Positions 51,375-62,579 of a stretch of 64,000 nt of DNA are shown here, one piece after another. The notes beneath the pieces are model-generated. The model did not search any database and had not been told where the DNA came from. It saw only the letters and a list, made by a program, of their open reading frames with translations. Each line of letters opens with the position of its first letter. Positions within the stretch are counted from its first letter, which is position 1. The DNA is from Gorsachius magnificus (Eukaryota > Chordata > Aves > Pelecaniformes > Ardeidae): assembly GCA_034008185.1 (NCBI GenBank), contig CM067109.1, forward strand, positions 57,838,801 through 57,902,800, in the 5' to 3' direction. The position numbers and the translations under genes were made by a program.

Positions 51375-52345
51375 TAGAATCACAGATTGGTTTGGGGTTT
51401 TTTGATCTTTAAACCTCATCTAGTCCAACTCCCCAGGTAGGGACATCTTTCACTAGGTCAGGTTGCTCAAAGCCCCATAGAACCTTGACCTTGAACACTT
51501 CCAATGATAAGGCATCCAGAGGTTCTCTGGGCAGCCTGTTCCAGTGTCTAATGGCCCTTATAGTGAAGAATTTCCTTCTTATGTGCAATCTCAATCTCAA
51601 TCTTTGAAACTCTCTCAGTTTCAAACTTTCCCCTTGTCCTATCACTAAAGGCCCTGGTAAAAAGGCTTTCTCTGCCTTTCTTATAAGAAATAATTATATA
51701 AGATATATATAAGAAGGTACATATTGAAAGGCTACAATAAAGTCTCTCTTGGAGCCTTCTCTTCTCCAGGCTGAACCACCACAACTCTCTCAGCCTTTCC
51801 TCTTATAGGAGTGGCGTTCCATCCCTCTGATCATTTTTGTGGCTCTCCTCTGGGCCCACTCTAACAGGTTCATGTCTTTCTTGTGCTGGGGATGCCCGAA
51901 CTGGATGCAGTACTGCAGGTGGGGTCTCTCAAGAGTGGAGTAGAGGGGGAGAATCACTTCCCTTGACCTGCTGGCCACACTTCTTTGATGCAGCCCAGGA
52001 CATGGTTGGTTTTCTGGGCTGAAGGAGCACATTGCTGGCATCCCTTCCCTCAAGTGAATCAACTGCACCACACAGCTTGCTGTTATCTGCAAACTTGCTG
52101 AGGGTGCACTCAATCCCACTGTTTATGTCATTAATAAAGATATTGAACAGTACTGGTCCCAACACAGACCTGTGAGGAACACCAGTTCTGATCTCTATTT
52201 GGACATTGAGGCACTGATTGCAACTGTTTGGATAGTCATCCAGACGTTCCTTACCCATCTAATAGTCCATCCATCAAACACATATCTCTCTAATTTAGTG
52301 ACAAGGATGTTTTTTGGGATGGTGTCCTAAATGGCTTAAGGATGC
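51375..52345 (-). mobile_element. CR1 LINE, 3' half, frameshifted
   Basis: On the minus strand the order is an F-DGW-R-like block (near 52,300), [19 protein letters not shown] and [10 protein letters not shown], the AKKAN-type region, [39 protein letters not shown] and WNRLPREPLDALSLEVFK. The 3' UTR follows near 51,375-51,470. The reverse-transcriptase catalytic FADD reads FADN here. At least three frame breaks split the coding sequence, at about 51,590, 51,785 and 51,990. An AT-rich insertion near 51,680-51,720 interrupts the usual CR1 sequence. Confidence 0.93.
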
Positions 52346-54395
52346 CACCTCATTTACAGGTTCAGAAGGATAGAGGTTTGATTTGTTGCTATCTGTTGCA
52401 GCTCTATGATCATATGCCCAAGCTGTGTTTACCAGCAACAGAGTTCATGCTAGTTACTGGTCTTTAGTATGCACCATATGTCCACACCTGATAAATGATT
52501 CCCAGATGAATATGTCTGTAGTTGATAAGTGAAACGATATTTCTGTAGAAACATCCCAGACTGCTTGGTCTTTACTAGCAGAAACCTATGCATGTGTAAA
52601 GAGCAAACTACTGAAGGACTTTGCAGACACATTGCAGGAGGGGACCTCTATGTCGCTTCCTGCATGCAATGTCATCATGGGTTCTCCCTGACCAAGAGAG
52701 AAACCATGCCCAGCACACAAGTAGACACTGCATGACTCTAAATGTGGACACAAGACAAATCTGCACCCATCCCCCCAAAAAAAAGAAATCCCATCTAGGA
52801 AATTTTCATGTCCAGCACAGTAAATTGCTAACACAAATTAATTTATTGGGTGCCAATATGGCACACACGTGTAATACTTCAAAGTTATACCACTGAGTGC
52901 CTAAGAGTCAGCAAGCAAGATAAAATAGTAATTTTATGAGGAGAACACACTACTGAAAACCCTCTGAAAAACACAAGCAAAATGTATACAAAAACTAGGA
53001 CTAAGGAAAATGATACAGGAAACATCAAGGCCCATGAATGTTCTTTTGCAGCCTTAGAAAATCATATTTTTTGATGTGTCCACATGGTCCTTACAGAGGA
53101 TGCTGACCAGTACTCTAGGTTTTAGGGCTTCTTAGCCAGTAGGCATCATCCCATAAAAGCCTCTTAGGAACCGAGTGAGGTTGGGAAACATTTGTGAAAC
53201 AATGAATATTTCGATCAAATTTTAAGTGAGAAAAATTCCACTTTTTCCCACTCATACGGTGTATTTGCCTTTTTGGGAGGTAAGGAAGCTTTTACCAAAT
53301 TCTCATATTGAACTTGGTTAAATAATACGGCAATGCACATACACATAATGGTTATCATTGATAAGTTCTTTCCTTCCCCCCACACTTCCTCCTTCGCTCA
53401 CTTCCCTCTCCCTCTTCTTCTCTAAGAGGAACTATTGGGAAGTTGGAAATGTTGTATACCTCAAATAAGAGACCAACACTTTTAGAAGGCTTAGAAATCC
53501 TGTTCTGGAAAGAAAGAGGAAACTTTCTGTCAACCAGTCGTAGAAACAAATCCCTTTTCAATTCCAGAGCTGGTAATCCATAAAACTATGTACCTGTGAA
53601 TAAGTAAGTTAGTTAATTCAGTTTACACACATCATTATTACCATCAGAATTCAGTAAGTGTTTGATTTTCTTTTTAATTCTCATAGTATACATATTTATG
53701 ATTCAATGTCTTCTGGAACAAAGTGATGAAATAATAATACTGTGATATTATTTTTATATCTCTGGTAGACTTCCTCCAACGTAATCACAAAACCTTTCAC
53801 AATGATTTTACTACTTGACTGAACACTAGCACACATGAAGAGGTCCTTCATACAGCTTAGAAATGCAACTGCTGGTTAATACATTGCAATTATTAAGCTG
53901 TTTTACAGGAGTAGGTTTAGATGCATGCATTATTAATTACATTTGTAAGTTAGATTACTCATCATGGTTCAGAGTTGACAGATCACTCGAGAAGAAAATG
54001 AATTCCAGCGCTACGTGGAAGCATGATGGACGGCTGAGCTCATCAGGATTATCAGTCACCACTGTCAGGCAAGGCTAAAAGTGGAAGAAGCAGCCATTTG
54101 CTCCTCTCTGAAGCAGGAAAGGTGTTCATGAGTGGCAGCATTAAAGAGGAAACCAATAGTAACTGCCAACTTCCATTCCTTATGGCAATTTGTTTTTTTG
54201 CCTACATGTCTGAGGGTTTTATCTTCTGCTAGCAATGCAAAATTGTGTCAATGTCTAGTTACTGATAATATGTTAACATATATTATTTGGTTTTATGGGT
54301 TTTGAGCATGAAAATGAGACTAGCAAGACAGTTTTTTAAAATACAGTGGTTTATGATGGTGTCATGACTAGAAATCAACTGATCCTGTTCTATTA
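52346..54395. other. Intergenic DNA, no gene seen
   Basis: No recognisable exon. A pyrimidine-rich tract lies at 53,368-53,424. The small open frames around 52,450-52,900 have no motif. Confidence 0.6.
53368..53424. repeat. Pyrimidine-rich C/T tract
   Basis: Mostly C and T over about 55 bases (CTTTCC, CCTCC, CTCTTC units). Low-complexity sequence. Confidence 0.65.
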
Positions 54396-55466
54396 CTAGA
54401 ATAGAATAGACTAGACCATTTCAGGTGGAAAGGACCTAAAATCATCATCTTGTCCAACTGCCTGACCAATTCAGGGCTGATGAAAAGTTAAAGCATATTA
54501 TTAAGGGCATTGTCCAAATGCCTCTTAAACAGTCATAAGCTTGGGACATTGACCATCTCTCTAGCAAGCCTGTACCAGTGTTTGACCACCCTCCTGGTAA
54601 AGAAATGCTTTCTAATGCTCAGTCTTAACCTCCCCTAACTCAGCTTTGAACCATTCCCACACATCACATCACTGGATCCCAGGGAGAAGAGCTCAGCACC
54701 TCCCTCTCCGCTTCCCCTCCCTGGGAAGCTGTAGAGAGCAACGAGGTTGTCCCTCAGCCGCCTTTTCTCCAAACCAGACAAGCCCAGAGTCCTCAGCCAC
54801 TCCTCACAGGACATGCCTTCTGACCCTCTCATCAGCTTTGTGCCCTCCTATGGATGCATTCAAGAACCTTCACACCCTTCTTAAATTGTGGGGCCCAGAA
54901 CTGCACACAGCACTCCAGGTGAGGCTGCACCAATGCTGAATACAGTGGGATAAACTCCTCTTTTGGCCGGCTGGTGATGTTGTGTTTGATGACCCCCCGG
55001 GTGCGGGTTGCCCTCATGGCTGCCAGGGCACACTGCTGGCTCACCCTGAGCCTGCTGCCAACCACCACCCCCAGGTCCCCTTCTGCAGGGCTGCTCTCCA
55101 GACTCCAGTTTATACTTGTGTCCACAGTTACTCCATCCCAGGTGCAGAATCAACTTGTTACATTTTATCCCATTAATCATAGCCCAATGCTCCCATCTAT
55201 CCAGTTCCCTCTGCAAGGCCTCCTGTCCCTCAAGAGAGTTAACAGTACCTCCCAGTTTAGTATCATCAGCAATCTTGCTAATGGTGCATTCAACTCCTGC
55301 ATCCAGATGATTGATAAATATATTGAACAAAACTGGCCCTAGAACTGAGCCCTGAGGAGCCCTGATGGTGACTGGTTGCCAGCCAGATGCAGCCCCATTC
55401 AGGGCAACCCTTTGAGCTCTGCCCTTCAGCCAGTTCTTCACGCAGCACACTGTGAAGCTACTCATC
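54396..55466 (-). mobile_element. CR1 LINE copy B, 3' half, abutting another CR1
   Basis: The + strand begins with a degenerate tail (TAGAATAGAATAGA). On the minus strand the element starts at CVKNWLKGRAQRV (about 55,440). It then shows [16 protein letters not shown] and ISKIADDTKLGG (FADD changed to IADD), then frame-shifted AKKAN and HLECCVQFWAP blocks, then EEWLRTLGLSGLEKRRLRD, and the 3' UTR. Its 5' end joins directly to a second CR1 copy near 55,467. The open frame at 54,881-55,465 changes frame after about residue 100. The subfamily differs from copy A (54-55 kb compared with 55-57 kb). Confidence 0.93.
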
Positions 55467-57430
55467 CCACTGCCTCTCTGGGCAACCCATTCCAGTGTTT
55501 CACCACCCTCATCGTAAAGAATTTCTTCCTTATATCTAGTCTAAACCTACCCTGCTTCAGTTTAGAACCATTACTCCATGTCCCGTCACAGCTGTCCCTA
55601 CTAAAAAGATTGTCCCCATCTTTCCTATAGGCCCCCTTTAAGTACTGAAAGGCCGTAATCAGGTCTCCCCGCAGCCTTCTCTTCTCCAGGCTGAACAACC
55701 CCAACTCTCTCAGCCTGTCCTCATAGGAGAGGTGCTCCAGCCCTTGGATCATTTTAGTAGCCCTCCTTTGGACCCGCTCCAACAGTTCCGTGTCCTTCTT
55801 TTGCTGAGGGCTGCAGAGCTGGATGCAGTACTGCAGGTGAGGTCTCACCAGAGCAGAGTAGAGGGGCAGAATCACCTCCCTTGTCCACGCTTCTCCTGAT
55901 GCAGCTCAGGAGATGGTTGGCCTTCTGGGCTGCCAGTGCACATTGCCAGCTCATGTCCAGCTTTTCGTCCATCAGTACCCCCAAGTCCCTCTCGGCAGGG
56001 CTGCTCTTGATCGTTTCTTCCCCCAGCCTGTATTGATACCGGGGGTTACCCCAACCCACATGCAGGACCTTGCACTTGGCCTTGTTGAACCTGAGGTTCA
56101 CACAGGCCCACCTCTCCAGCTTGTCCAGGTCTCTTTGGATGACATCCCGTCCTTCTGGCAGGTCAACTGCACCACTCAGCTTGGTGTCATCTGCAAACTT
56201 GCTGAGGGTGCACTTGATCTTGCTGTCTATGTCATTGATGAATATATTAAACAGCACTGGTCCCCGTACAGACCCCTGAGGGACACCACTCATCACCGGT
56301 CTCCATCTGGACATTGAGCTGTTGACCACTACCCTCTGGATGCAACCACCCAACCAATTCCTTATCTACCGAACAGTCCACCCATCAAATCCATAGCTCT
56401 CCAATTTAGAGAGAAGGATGTTGTGGGGGACTGTGTCAAAGGCTTTGCAGAAGTCCAGATAGATGACGTCCATCGGTTTTCCCTTGTCCACACTTTCCTC
56501 TTTTTTCTGAGATCTGGCAAAAACTCTCTGGTCAGCCAGGCCAGTTTTCTTCCCCACCGGCTCATCTTAGGGCACATGAGGATGGCCTGCTCTTGTGCCT
56601 CCAGGATTTCCCTCTTGAAGAACATCCAGCCTTCTTGGGCTCCTTTTCCCTTTAGGACTGCCTTCCAAGGGACTTTGTCAGCCAGCCTTCTGAACAGTCT
56701 GAAGTCTGCCCTCCAGAAGTCCAAGGCAGCAGTTCTGCTGAGCCCCCTCCTTACTTCTCCAAGAATCGAGGATTCTATCATTTTATGGTTGCTGTGCTCC
56801 AGGTGTCCTCTAACCATCACATCACCCACAAGGCCTTCTCTTTTCACAAACCACAGGTCCAGCAGGGCACTTTCCCTAGTTGGTTCACTCAGCAATTGTG
56901 TCAGGAAGTTATCTCCCACACACTCCAGGAACCTCCTAGACATTTCTTTGCTGCTGTATTGTACTTCCAGCAGACATCTGATAAGTTGAAGTTCCCCACA
57001 AGGACTAGCGATCGTGAGACTTCTCCCAGTTGCTTGTAGAATATTTCATCATTCCACTAAGTTTCACTAATACCGATGATACCATAGCTCTGGGAGTTGA
57101 CCAATGCTTCTAGGTAATCCTGTTTGTTTCTCATACTGTGTGCATTGGTGTACAAGCATTTCAGATGCACTCCTGAGCCCTCTGTGCTCCCAGGAGCAGT
57201 GTCAGTGTTCCCATGAGCATTGCCACCCTTAGGTGATGCCATGCCAACCCTTGGCTTACCTACTGTAATCCAGTTGGTATCTTTTTCTCCCATCAATTCT
57301 AGCTTAAAGCTCTCTTGGTCAGTCCCACCAGCTTACACCCAAAGACCCAGTTTCCCCATCAGGATGGGTGGATCCTGTCAGGCCTCAACATACCTTGCCA
57401 TATTTGAAGGCTCTTCCATGGTTTAAAATA
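55467..57430 (-). mobile_element. CR1 LINE copy A, lacks its 3' end and the endonuclease core
   Basis: The longest CR1 in the window. On the minus strand 57,296-57,060 encodes the start of the ORF2 endonuclease (LKCLYTNAHSMRNKQDYLEA through IIGISET). It then hits a stop and jumps near 57,055 to the end of that domain (VGNFNLSDVCWKYNTA). SRRFLECVGDNFLTQLLSEP, the linker, [23 protein letters not shown] at 56,186-56,197, [19 protein letters not shown] and [10 protein letters not shown] follow. The copy stops there, so its 3' UTR and tail are absent where copy B begins. CR1-like sequence may continue right to about 57,650, but I am less sure of that part. Confidence 0.93.
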
Positions 57431-58699
57431 CCAAAGTTTTGGTGGTGGCACCAGTCCTGGAGTCAGGTATTGATATCCTGGGCTCGCCTGTTTCTTTCAA
57501 AGTCTCCCCCCATTACTGGGAGGATTGAGAAAAACACACATTTGCTATGTAATGTAATTCCACAGATAAAGTTTTCTCAGAGAAAGAGCTCAGGCAACTA
57601 CACCAAGTCCTGGTCCAAATTGTTCCCCACAAACCTCTGTTAGCAACAGCAGACATCAAAGTTCTGTTCTGTTCTCTCTTAGCATGATCAGAGGTAAAGT
57701 ATTGCAAGTGTATTCACTCATCCTGTGTGTCTTGTGGAACCTGAAAACAACTTTGCCAACAAAATCTTTTGGCATGTTTCACCCATTCGTGCTTGTACTT
57801 CCAGTGAAAGATGGGTTTTACTGATATTTGTGTAGTATTTCCTGCCTCTTCTTAAGAACACCTCTGGCTTAGTTACTACAATTCCCGTTAGGAACAAGGC
57901 AGTAAACTGGAAAATCTTTATCAGTATTAAAATTAACATCAGCCAATCTGTGCTTCAGGTAATTATATATCAGTGAACAAGTTAGACGTACTATCTTTAA
58001 ATTCTAATGATGGGCTATTTTATGACAGTACTATGCAGGTACAGGCCTCTTTTGGAGGTGGAAAACATCAGAAGGTAACTCCAGCTTCCCTTGGAGGTAT
58101 CTGAGCCTTGCCTTTCTAAGCCTGTGTAGACTTGGGAATCAAAGGCTGAAAGCTCTGTCCAAGACCTGCAGAGCGAATGCCCATGGCAATAAATGAAATA
58201 GAGCTTGTATGTGTGGTCATTGCTTCTTACCCTTTTTGAGTGAGGTAATTTTCAGTTTTAGATGGAGTTGGAAAATTATAATATTGTAAACAGATGTTGA
58301 TGTTATAAAAGTTTCAAGGGAAAATGAGGTGCCTGAAGCAGCCTGTGCTGGATTAACCCTAGCTCCCAACTTAATTTCGCACTTGCGTGTAGATACTTAT
58401 CACTCTTCATTTTCTTTCTTTTTCTGAATAAACCCAAATATTTGCTGCATACTCAGCTCTTTCTTTTACAGACAAAAATCACTCAATAGCAGATAAATCA
58501 ATTATATTTTGTCTCTCCATTGACTTGATGGCTATGGCACAAATTATATACAAGGTATGTTTTGACAATAAAATGAAATAAGAACATTAACTTCTGTATC
58601 AGAACAATAATTATTGTACCCTGATGCTCAGACTCCACAGGCACTTACCTCAGCAGAGTTCTGATGATAGGAGCTTCTGTTTGGTGGCATGTACCCCAC
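57431..58699. other. Possible CR1 5' sequence, then intergenic DNA
   Basis: The part up to about 57,650 may be the 5' region of CR1 copy A. The rest has no recognisable exon or repeat family. Confidence 0.5.
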
Positions 58700-59259
58700 T
58701 GAAGTGGTTTAGCCCCACCCAGCCGCTTGCTCACTGCCCCGTCAGTGGGATGGAGGAGAGAATTGGAAGAATAAAAGTGAGAAAACTCATGGTTTGAGAT
58801 AAAGACAGTTTAATAGGGAAAAAAAAAGCTACACACGCAAGCAAAGCAAAGCAAGGAATTCATTCACCACTTCGCATGGACAGGCAGATGCTCAGCCATC
58901 TCCAGGAAAGCAGGGCTCCATCACACATAACGGTGACTTGGAAAGACAAACGCCATCACTCCAAATGTGCCCCCCTTCCTTCTTCTTCCCCCAGCTTATA
59001 TACTGGGCATGAGGTCATACAGTCTGGAATAGCCCTTTGGCCAGTGGGGGTCAGCTGTCCTGGCTGTGCCCCCTCCCAGCTTCTCATGTACCTGGCAGAG
59101 CAAGGGAAGCTGAAAAATTCCTTGACTTTTACAAATGCTACTTAGCAACAACTAAAACATCAATGTGTTATCAACATTATTATCATCCTAAATCCAAAAC
59201 ACAGCACTATACCAGATACTAGGAAGAAAATTAACTCTGTCCCAGCTGAAACTAGGACA
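58700..59259 (-). mobile_element. Solo LTR, reverse orientation (560 bp)
   Basis: Read on the minus strand it starts TGTCCTAGTTTCAGCTGGGA and ends GGGGCTAAACCACTTCA. It contains a TATATAA-type TATA box (the + strand shows CTTATATACTGG near 58,995) and an ATTAAA poly(A) signal (+ strand TTTAAT near 58,809). Flanks are CCCAC (58,695-58,699) and CCCAT (59,260-59,264), a 4/5 match that fits a mutated target-site duplication. It is of the same general family as the copy at 47,472. No internal genes are attached. Confidence 0.9.
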
Positions 59260-59336
59260 CCCATCAACTATTTTTTGAAAGCAGGGGGGAGAAACCAGTT
59301 CCTTTTTCTTGTATTTCTCAGATGTTGCAGGATCAG

Positions 59337-59470
59337 TGTGATGGGTTGACCCTGGCTGGGCACCAGGTGTCCATCAAAGCTGCTCTATCACTCCCCTCTT
59401 CAGCAGGGCAGGGGGGAGCAAATATATCAAAAGGCTTATGAGTTGAGATAAGGACAGGGGGAGATCTGTA
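59337..59470 (-). mobile_element. LTR 3'-end fragment, reverse orientation
   Basis: The + strand begins TGTGATGGGTTGACCCTGGC, the reverse complement of an LTR end (GGGTCAACCCATCACA), and runs through ACTCCCCTCTTCAGCAGGGC and TTATGAGTTGAGATAAGGACAG. It stops where the next LTR begins. It is homologous, in the opposite orientation, to the 3' part of the neighbouring LTR (59,900-60,006). Confidence 0.75.
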
Positions 59471-59471
59471 T

Positions 59472-60006
59472 TGTGTCAGGCTGAGATTGAATTAATTTTC
59501 CTCATAGCAGTCCTCATAGTGCTGTGCTTTCTATTGGTATGTAGAAAGAGGTTGGTAACACACCAGTGTTTTGGCTACTACTGGGCAGTTCTCGCACAGC
59601 ATCAAGGCTGTGTCTCCAACTTTCCCACCCGCCCCCACCAGTGGGCTGGGAGGGGACATAGCCAAGACATTTGATCCAAACCAACCAAAGGGATATTCCA
59701 TAACATATGATGCTGGCTCAGATATAAAAGCTAAGGGCAAGGAGGAGGAAGGGGGGGACATTTGTTTTTTACGATATTTTGTCATCCTGCATACTTGAAG
59801 CCCTTCTTTCTGGGAAGTGGCTGGACGTCACCTGCTAATGGGAAGTAGAGAATAAAATCTTTCCTTTTGCTACCTCGAGCGGCCTTTGCTTTTGCTCTTT
59901 CTTAAACTGCCTTTATTTTGACCCATGAATTTTTTTTTTTTTTCATCTCATCTTCTCCCCACCCATCCTGCTGTTGAGGGGAGCAATAGAGCAGCTTGGT
60001 GACACC
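59472..60006 (+). mobile_element. LTR, + orientation, missing its last bases
   Basis: Starts near TGTGTCAGGCTGAGATTGAA and then TTAATTTTCCTCATAGCAG, and continues through GGGATATTCCATAACATATGATG, a TATAAAAG box near 59,722, an AATAAAAT poly(A) signal near 59,852 and the pre-terminal GAGGGGAGCAATAGAGCAG. It breaks off at GACACC. The final part, which should read like the fragment at 59,337 in reverse (GTGCCCAGCCAGGGTCAACC and so on), is absent. Another LTR begins exactly there. Confidence 0.8.
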
Positions 60007-60947
60007 TGTTATGGGCAGAACAGACTCAACTTGGTGAAATTATTTTAATTTATTGCCAAACAAATCAGAGTAGGAGAGCATTAGAAAAGCCCTGAATCTT
60101 AAAACACTTCTCCGCACCCCTCCCTTCTTCCTGGGCTCAACTTCACTCCTGATTTTCTCTACCTTCTCCCCCCAAGCGGTGCAGGGGGACGGGGAATGGG
60201 GGCTGGGTTCAGTTCATCACATGCTGTCTCTGTCGCTCCTTCCTCCTCAGGGGGAGGGCTCCTCACATTCTGCCCCTGCTCCAGCCTGGGGGTCCCTCCC
60301 ACGGGAGAGAGTATTCCACAAAGTTCTCCAATGTGAGTCCTTCCCATGGGCTCAGTTCTTCACAAACTGCCCCAGTGTGGGTCTATCCTTTCCACGGGGT
60401 GCAGTCCCTCAGGATCAGACTGCTCCGGTGGGTCACCCACAGGGTCACCAGCCTGGCCAGCAAACCTGCTCCAGCATGGGCTCCTCTCTGCACAGGTCCA
60501 CAGGTCCTGCCAGGAGCCTGCTCCAGTGTGGTATTCCCACAGGGTCGCAGCCTCTTTTGGGCATCCACCTGCTCCAGTGTGGGGTCCTCCCTGGGCTGCA
60601 GGGGCACAGCCTGCCCCACCATGGGCTGCACCAGGGGCTGCAGGGGAATCTCTGCTCCGGCACCTGGAGCTCCTCCTGCCCCTCCTGCTGCTCTGGCCTG
60701 GGGGTCTTCAGGGCTGCTCCCCTCACATCCTCTCACTTCTCTCTCTCAGGCTACTGTTCACAGCAGGTTTTTTTTCCTTCTTAAATATGTTATCCCAGGG
60801 TGCTACACCATCATGGAACAGCTTGGCCTTGTGGCAGGTCTGCCTTGGAGCTGGCTGGCACTGGCTCTGTCAGACACAGGGAAAGCTTCTGGCAGCTTCT
60901 CACACAAACCACCCCTGTAGCCCCGCCTCTACCAAAACCTTGCCACA
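60007..60947 (-). mobile_element. LTR of a second endogenous retrovirus family, reverse orientation (941 bp)
   Basis: On the minus strand it starts TGTGGCAAGGTTTTGGTAGA and ends CTGCCCATAACA, so it has TG...CA ends. An AATAAA poly(A) signal lies near the + strand left end (TTTATT near 60,048). The U3-like middle (about 60,290-60,640 on +) is built of degenerate repeats around GCTCCAGTGTGG and GGGCTGCAGGGG. This is a common bird LTR type, distinct from the 47,472 family. No target-site duplication is evident (left ACACC, right CAAAC). Long overlapping open frames (195-231 codons, three + frames) arise from the GC-rich repeats and are not genes. Confidence 0.85.
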
Positions 60948-62125
60948 CAAACCAAATACATTCAGATTAGGTGCTCTGAAACAAGGCATTAAATCCTTGC
61001 TTTGTATAGTGAACCAAGAGAAACAAAAGATCAGAAAGTGAAAGTGTTAATGAGAATGAAGACACAACTAATCCTGCTAAAATCTGTCCCTGTGCTCCTA
61101 AAAGTACACTGAAGCATTATTCTTCTAGTCCTGAAGTTTTTTGGCTTCAAGACTCAGCCTAAAGACTCATTCTTATAATTGTCTAGAAGACAAAGAGAGT
61201 CTGAAAAGCTACTGAATGGTGACACCAGCCTTTTTTGTTTTTTAACAGCAGTAGATCAAAGCACAGTGATTATGTACTTTAACGTAAATGTGTTAATCCA
61301 GGTATGATGATTTCAAGGAGTTTCTAAAGCCAAGATTTATTTCAAAATGCAATTCAAACAAAACATTGTGCAATTTGTAAGAAGGTAAATCTCTCTTTCC
61401 AGACCCTCAACCATTTTGCAAAAAAGGGACCAAGGTATTTCAATCACTCTTTAAGTTAATTAGTATGTAACAGTCAAACCAGAGCATTACATTTCTACCC
61501 AAGGAGGTAAAGTGCTTAGCCCAGCGTATCCCAGCGAAACTAAACATACATCAGTGTAATCCTCTTATAATATCTTGGAAGAATGACTCAGTTTTTCACA
61601 GCTGGCTGAGGTCTCATCTTGAGTCATGTTCATATCTAGGGCGTGCATGTGTAACTCGCAAACTAATAACCAAAAAAAGGGAATGGTGTTAACTGTTCTT
61701 CCACCAGCCTGCTTCAGCAGCTCCCATGCTCTCCCACATGACAGCTTGAAAAAGCAGAAGAGACCTCTAGTTCTTTAACAGTGAAATTACAAAACTTTGG
61801 AGTGTTTAGAACCCACTAATGGCAGTAAGCTTATAATTAACAGTGTTTGTTGTTATTAACATTTCTCCCTAGAAGTGCTAAAGGAAGAAACTCAGTGGTT
61901 TTGGTTTTCCTCTCATGCATAAATACTGGCTGGATTGAATTTCACTGAAATCAGTGGAGTAGGTATAGCTCTGTGTAAGGTAGCTGGAGGAAATCCCTGA
62001 GACTTCTAATGGAAAACCAGGGTTGAAGCAGTCTCAGATTCTCAGGAGGAGCCCCTGTGCCCACCAAATGCAGCCAAAGGGTTTCTCAGGAACTGTGAGC
62101 TCTGCTGAATACATGGCTGAATCGC
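60948..62125. other. Intergenic DNA, no gene seen
   Basis: No recognisable exon or repeat. Two AP-1-like motifs, TGACTCA at 61,584-61,590 and TGAGTCA at 61,620-61,626, lie 36 bases apart. Confidence 0.6.
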
Positions 62126-62425
62126 AGAATCATAGAATGTTTTGGGTTGGAAGGGACCCCTAGAGGTCATGTAGTCCAAACCCACTGCAGTGAGCAGGGA
62201 GACCACTAACTAGGTCAGGTTGCTCAGAGCCCCATCCAACCTGGCCTTGAATGTTTCCAGGGATGGGGCCTCCACTACCTCTCTGGGCACCCCATTCCAG
62301 TGTTTCACCACCCTCACCGTAAAGAATTTCTTCCTTATTCCTAGTCTAAATCTACCCTGTTTTAGTTTAAAACCACTACCATTTGTCCTGTCACAACTGG
62401 TCCTGCTAAAAAGATTGTCCCCATA
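62126..62425 (-). mobile_element. CR1 LINE, short 3' fragment
   Basis: The + strand begins AGAATCATAGAATGTTTTGG and GTTGGAAGGGACCCCTAGAG, the reversed CR1 3' end. It extends into the ORF2 C-terminus: minus strand RFRLGIRKKFFTVRVVKHWN then [20 protein letters not shown]. It stops upstream of the SLEKRRL block. The 3' end matches the copy in intron 1 (12,300-12,349). Confidence 0.95.
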
Positions 62426-62579
62426 TTGAATATAGCAGTGCATGTGTGCCTGGGTAGCAGCCAGCACAAGGGCTTAGGATTTGAAGCTGAAAGCCATGTG
62501 TAGCCTGATGTGAGTTACATGAAGCACACAGATGGTTAGGGCAGTGTATTGAAGAAGCAAAGCGTACAGTGGGACCCAG

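Noticed and set aside
56423..56989. 188-codon + open frame
   Set aside because: It is the antisense shadow of CR1 copy A coding sequence, which reads on the minus strand.
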